The position numbers and the translations under genes were made by a program. From CAVTSA01 sp963737225 (GTDB lineage Bacteria; Chloroflexota; Dormibacteria; Dormibacterales; Dormibacteraceae), in assembly GCA_963737225.1 (NCBI GenBank), contig CAVTSA010000017.1:248001-312000 (forward strand): a stretch of DNA of 64,000 nucleotides, in the 5' to 3' direction. Positions 61,354 through 64,000 of the stretch are shown piece by piece (within the stretch, counting starts at the first letter, position 1; each line of letters starts with the position of its first letter). The notes below the pieces were generated by a model. The model did not search any database. It had not been told where the DNA came from and worked only from the letters and a program-made list of their open reading frames with translations.

Positions 61354-61631
61354 CTCTGGCAGCGACTTCCGGGGGTGGTGGCAGCGCCCCCAAACTGAAC
61401 AAGGCGCTCGCCGAGGAGGTGGTGAGCCAGGCGACTGCGGCGATGGTGATGCTCTCGTCGCAGACACCGGCTCGTGTCTCGAAAGGGCGTGTCGCGCTGG
61501 AACGCTGGAACGGACCCGACGCCGAGCGGTTCCGCTCCGAGTTCTCGGCGATGCAGAGGGACGCGCAGACTCTTCACGGGCAGCTGCAAGCGCTGATCCG
61601 GCAGGTCAACGCGGCGATCGACGCCGCCTGA
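61350..61631 (+). CDS. WXG100-family protein (ESAT-6-like)
   Basis: 93 residues, the usual length. Two helices joined by the W-N-G turn at about 52-54 (R-W-N-G-P-D-A-E-R-F), which is the WXG signature; S-Q-T-A-A-M-V-M-L begins the first helix. WXG100 proteins form helical dimers and are exported by EssC/EccC-type ATPases, often as partners of larger toxins. No secretion ATPase is in the window. Translationally coupled to the membrane protein gene. Confidence 0.85.
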   Translation: MTLAATSGGGGSAPKLNKALAEEVVSQATAAMVMLSSQTPARVSKGRVALERWNGPDAERFRSEFSAMQRDAQTLHGQLQALIRQVNAAIDAA

Positions 61632-61669
61632 GCGCTGTCACCTCACACCGCCCAGCCCCCCGGGTATTG

Positions 61670-61731
61670 CCAGAGTGTCCGCAGTCCGACGCTAAAACGG
61701 CGCCGGTAGGGTCGGAGTGTGGACACTCTGG
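61670..61731. repeat. Paired palindrome, type E2 (42-bp phase)
   Basis: 62-bp inverted structure, same length and ends (CCAGA...TCTGG) as the one at 25144. Units at 61674 and 61716 are 42 bp apart; middle GCTAAAACGGCGCCGGTAGG; inner arms TCCGAC/GTCGGA keep pairing. Confidence 0.85.
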
Positions 61732-61778
61732 CGCTACCACCGGCGGCGGGGGTGGGGTGTGCGGGGGTGCGGGGCGGG

Positions 61779-62192
61779 TTACGGGCCTTCCGGGAAGCGC
61801 TCGCGAAGCCAGTCCACGATCGACTGCAGCGGCGCACCCGGCCCGAACACCGCCGCCACCCCAGCCTCGTGCAGCGGCTCGATGTCCTCGTCGGGGATGA
61901 TGCCACCCCCGAACACCATGATGTCGGTCGCGTCGCGGCGCCGCAGCTCCTCGATCACCGCCGGGAACAGCGTCATGTGGGCGCCCGAGTGGAGGGAGAG
62001 CCCGATCACCTGCGCGTCCTCCTGGATCGCCGCCTCCACCACCATCGCCGGTGTCTGCCGGAGCCCGGCGTAGACGACCTCGTAGCCGGCGTCCCGCAGC
62101 GCCCGGGCAACCACCTTGACCCCGCGGTCGTGCCCGTCCAGACCGACCTTGGCGAGCACGATGCGGACCGGCTGCACGCGCGTCGCCATCAT
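61779..62192 (-). CDS. B12-binding subunit of acyl-CoA mutase (IcmB/McmA C-terminal type)
   Basis: 137 residues, a complete cobalamin-binding domain. G-L-D-G-H-D-R-G near 18-25 holds the D-x-H-x-x-G motif with the cobalt-ligating His; S-L-H-S-G near 66 and G-G-G-I-I near 94 line the nucleotide tail of B12. Follows the large subunit by 43 bp on the same strand and completes a two-subunit mutase. Confidence 0.92.
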   Translation of the reverse strand: MMATRVQPVRIVLAKVGLDGHDRGVKVVARALRDAGYEVVYAGLRQTPAMVVEAAIQEDAQVIGLSLHSGAHMTLFPAVIEELRRRDATDIMVFGGGIIPDEDIEPLHEAGVAAVFGPGAPLQSIVDWLRERFPEGP

Positions 62193-62235
62193 CGGGGTCC
62201 CCGCGAAGCCGAGCTTGCGAGGCTTCGTGGGGTGG

Positions 62236-63930
62236 TCATATCACGGCTCGCTCGGTGTAGGTGCCGAAGACCTCGATCAGCGCCTGCATGATCTCGCCCT
62301 CGGTGCAGTAGGCCTTCACCGCCTGAAGGATGTGCGGCATCAGGTTCTCGTCCGGCGACCGCGCCGCACGTCCGAGCGTGGCGAGCGCGTTCGACGCCCG
62401 CGCCGCGTCCCGCCGGGAGCGCACGTCTCGCACCCGCTCCACCTGCGCCGACTCGAGTGCCGAGGAGATCCGCAGGATCTCGACCGGATCCTCCTCGTTG
62501 CCCTCGGTGAACGCGTTGACCCCCACCTGCAGGCGCTCCTTCCGCTCGTATTCCTGCTGGAACTGGAAGGAGGCGTCGGCGATCTCCTTCTGGAAGAAGC
62601 CGGCCTCGATGGCCGGGATCACCCCGCCGAACTCGTCGATGCGCTGGAAGTAGGCCTCCGCCTCCTGCTCCAGACGGTCGGTCAACGATTCCACGAACCA
62701 CGAGCCCCCGAGTGGATCGACCACGTTGGCGGCGCCGGTCTCGTACGCGATCAGCTGCTGGGTGCGAAGGGCGGTGCGCGCGGTCCGGTCGGTGGGCAAT
62801 GCCAGCGCCTCGTCGAGCGCGTTCGTGTGCAGCGACTGGGTCCCGCCGAGCACCGCCGACATCGCCTCCAGCGCGGTTCGCGCCACGTTGAGCTCCGGCT
62901 GCTGGGCGGTCAGCGAGACGCCGGCCGTCTGGGTGTGGAACCGCAGCTTCCACGAGCGCTCGTTGCGGGCGCCGTATCGCTCGCGCAGGTGGCGAGCCCA
63001 GATCCGCCGCGCGGCGCGGAACTTGGCGATCTCCTCGAAGAAGTCGATGTGGGCGTCGAAGAAGAAGCTGAGGCGCGGGGCGAACTCGTCGACCCCCAGG
63101 CCCCGCTCGACTGCCGCGTCGACGTAGCAGAACCCGTCGGCGAGGGTGAACGCCAGCTCCTGGGCCGCCGTCGAGCCGGCCTCGCGGATGTGGTAGCCCG
63201 AGATCGAGATCGGGTTGAAGCGCGGCACCTCCCGCGCGCAGTACTCGATCGAGTCGACCACCAGTCGCATCGAGGGGAGCGGCGGGAAGATGTACTCCTT
63301 CTGGGCGATGTACTCCTTCAGGATGTCGTTCTGGAGGGTCCCACCGACACGGGCGAACGGCACCCCCTGCTGCTCCGCCACCGCCAGGTACATGCAGAGC
63401 AGGATCGCGGCCGGCGAGTTGATCGTCATCGAGGTCGTGACCTCGCCGATCGGAATCCCGTCCAGCAGCGTCTCCATGTCGGCGAGCGAGTCGACGGCCA
63501 CGCCGCAGTGACCGATCTCCCCGTGCGAGGTGGGGGCGTCCGAGTCCTGCCCCATCAGCGTCGGCATGTCGAAGGCCACCGAGAGACCCGTCTGGCCGTT
63601 CTGCAGCAGGTACTTGTAGCGCCGGTTCGTCTCCTCCGCGGAGGCGAAACCGGCGAACTGCCGCATCGTCCAGAGCCGGCCCCGGTACCCGTTGGGGTGA
63701 ATGCCCCTGGTATAGGGGAATTGCCCGGGCTGCTCGGCCTGCGGCCGGTGCCAGTCCTCGGGTCCGTAGACGCCCCGCAGCGGCAGCCCGGAGATCGTCG
63801 AGGTGAGGACGCCGTCCTCCCGTTTCTCGGGCGCGGCCTCGTGCTCGGCCGGCGCGTCCAGCCCGAGGTCCCCAAGCAGCGGACTCGGGGGGCGCGGAGC
63901 CTGGGGAGTGTCGCGGGACGGCGGCGTCAT
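62236..63930 (-). CDS. Acyl-CoA mutase large subunit, isobutyryl-CoA mutase-like
   Basis: 564 residues, the TIM-barrel subunit without B12 domain. Substrate-site residues differ from methylmalonyl-CoA mutase: the segment W-T-M-R-Q-F-A-G-F near 89 has Phe where methylmalonyl-CoA mutase has Tyr89, and E-Y-I-A-Q-K-E-Y-I-F-P-P near 195 has Gln in place of Arg207, which binds the free carboxylate. Phe and Gln at these places are the marks of isobutyryl-CoA mutase, which interconverts isobutyryl- and n-butyryl-CoA. ATG start 6 nt after GATAAT. Confidence 0.87.
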   Translation of the reverse strand: MTPPSRDTPQAPRPPSPLLGDLGLDAPAEHEAAPEKREDGVLTSTISGLPLRGVYGPEDWHRPQAEQPGQFPYTRGIHPNGYRGRLWTMRQFAGFASAEETNRRYKYLLQNGQTGLSVAFDMPTLMGQDSDAPTSHGEIGHCGVAVDSLADMETLLDGIPIGEVTTSMTINSPAAILLCMYLAVAEQQGVPFARVGGTLQNDILKEYIAQKEYIFPPLPSMRLVVDSIEYCAREVPRFNPISISGYHIREAGSTAAQELAFTLADGFCYVDAAVERGLGVDEFAPRLSFFFDAHIDFFEEIAKFRAARRIWARHLRERYGARNERSWKLRFHTQTAGVSLTAQQPELNVARTALEAMSAVLGGTQSLHTNALDEALALPTDRTARTALRTQQLIAYETGAANVVDPLGGSWFVESLTDRLEQEAEAYFQRIDEFGGVIPAIEAGFFQKEIADASFQFQQEYERKERLQVGVNAFTEGNEEDPVEILRISSALESAQVERVRDVRSRRDAARASNALATLGRAARSPDENLMPHILQAVKAYCTEGEIMQALIEVFGTYTERAVI

Positions 63931-63936
63931 GAGCTC

Positions 63937-63960
63937 ATTATCCGATCCGCGGTCAGATAA
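63937..63960 (-). promoter_or_regulatory. Leaderless promoter and operator of the mutase operon
   Basis: GATAAT (63942-63937), 6 nt, ATG. A 23-bp near-perfect inverted repeat TTATC-C-GA...TC-A-GATAA (63938-63960) covers the -10 box and is a likely repressor site. Confidence 0.5.
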
Positions 63961-64000
63961 GGATTCCGGTCCGCCAGCAGGCCGGGCTCAGCGTCCAGGC

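Noticed and set aside
1..64000. tRNA, rRNA or known riboswitch
   Set aside because: No cloverleaf with GGTTCGAATCC-like T-loop, no rRNA segments and no cobalamin-type box seen, including upstream of the B12-dependent mutase.

Overview
The window is a strongly G+C-rich bacterial chromosome segment of about 60 protein genes. There are no rRNA, tRNA or CRISPR loci that I can see. Several traits point to a monoderm-type, non-proteobacterial Terrabacteria lineage (Chloroflexota, Dormibacterota or a deep actinobacterium): an F420/LLM-type oxidoreductase, a WXG100 protein, an ECF sigma factor of the ECF42 type with its YciI partner, a CcmE with Cys instead of His, a stand-alone LigD-type polymerase, and many genes that seem to start at the 5' end of their mRNA (a TANNNT box 6 to 9 nt before the start codon). 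I cannot name the taxon from sequence alone.

Layout. 1-5 kb: end of an amine/amino-acid oxidase, an MBL hydrolase, the sigma/YciI pair, a MazG-like pyrophosphohydrolase and a CPBP membrane protease. 5-7 kb: an AbiEi-like/DUF559 protein flanked by short paired palindromes, and an M29 aminopeptidase. 7-14 kb: a peptide-import operon (lipoprotein, two permeases, two ATPases, a serine hydrolase) in which every junction after the lipoprotein gene overlaps by 4 bases. 14-18 kb, divergent to it: a leaderless mini-ORF coupled to an MBL hydrolase and an agmatinase-family enzyme; then an enolase-superfamily dehydratase and a frameshifted second DUF559 gene. 18.9-24.9 kb: a four-gene coupled operon (fatty acyl-CoA reductase/HAD fusion, Zn alcohol dehydrogenase, LarA-like protein, PlsC acyltransferase), probably for an unusual lipid. 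25-31.7 kb: acyltransferase-3, LigD polymerase, quinone oxidoreductase, SurE, Nudix, MscL with zinc ribbon. 31.8-36 kb: pyrimidine salvage (upp, udp, pyrimidine-nucleoside phosphorylase), a DUF6295 protein and dienelactone hydrolase. 36-44 kb: MarR plus a fused double ABC exporter, Hsp20, a DtxR-type regulator, a second Nudix, and an FAD oxidoreductase. 44-49.6 kb: a system I cytochrome c maturation operon (dsbE-ccmE-ccmF-ccmA-ccmB-ccmC-ccmD). 49.7-57.5 kb: LLM oxidoreductase, GH1 glycosidase, histidine phosphatase, RarA, an NDK-like protein, an IS110 remnant, arginase, ribosomal protein bL25. 57.6-61.6 kb: an AidB-like acyl-CoA dehydrogenase and a type VII secretion-like trio. 61.8-64 kb: a B12-dependent acyl-CoA mutase whose active-site residues look like isobutyryl-CoA mutase.

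The most striking feature is not a gene. At 15 places, nearly all intergenic or at gene ends, there are two short palindromes whose centres lie exactly 42 bp apart (43 at one locus), that is four helical turns. They fall into several sequence families (core GCCGGC, GCTAGC, GTGCAC, TTTCGCG-TGAAA and others) but share one architecture. Some run into reading frames and code for the tails of proteins. One family flanks both DUF559 genes. This looks like an undescribed class of dispersed element or protein-binding array.

Four genes carry a small G/C insertion that breaks the frame (second DUF559 gene, Zn alcohol dehydrogenase, quinone oxidoreductase, GH1). Their similarity in kind makes sequencing or assembly error a serious possibility.
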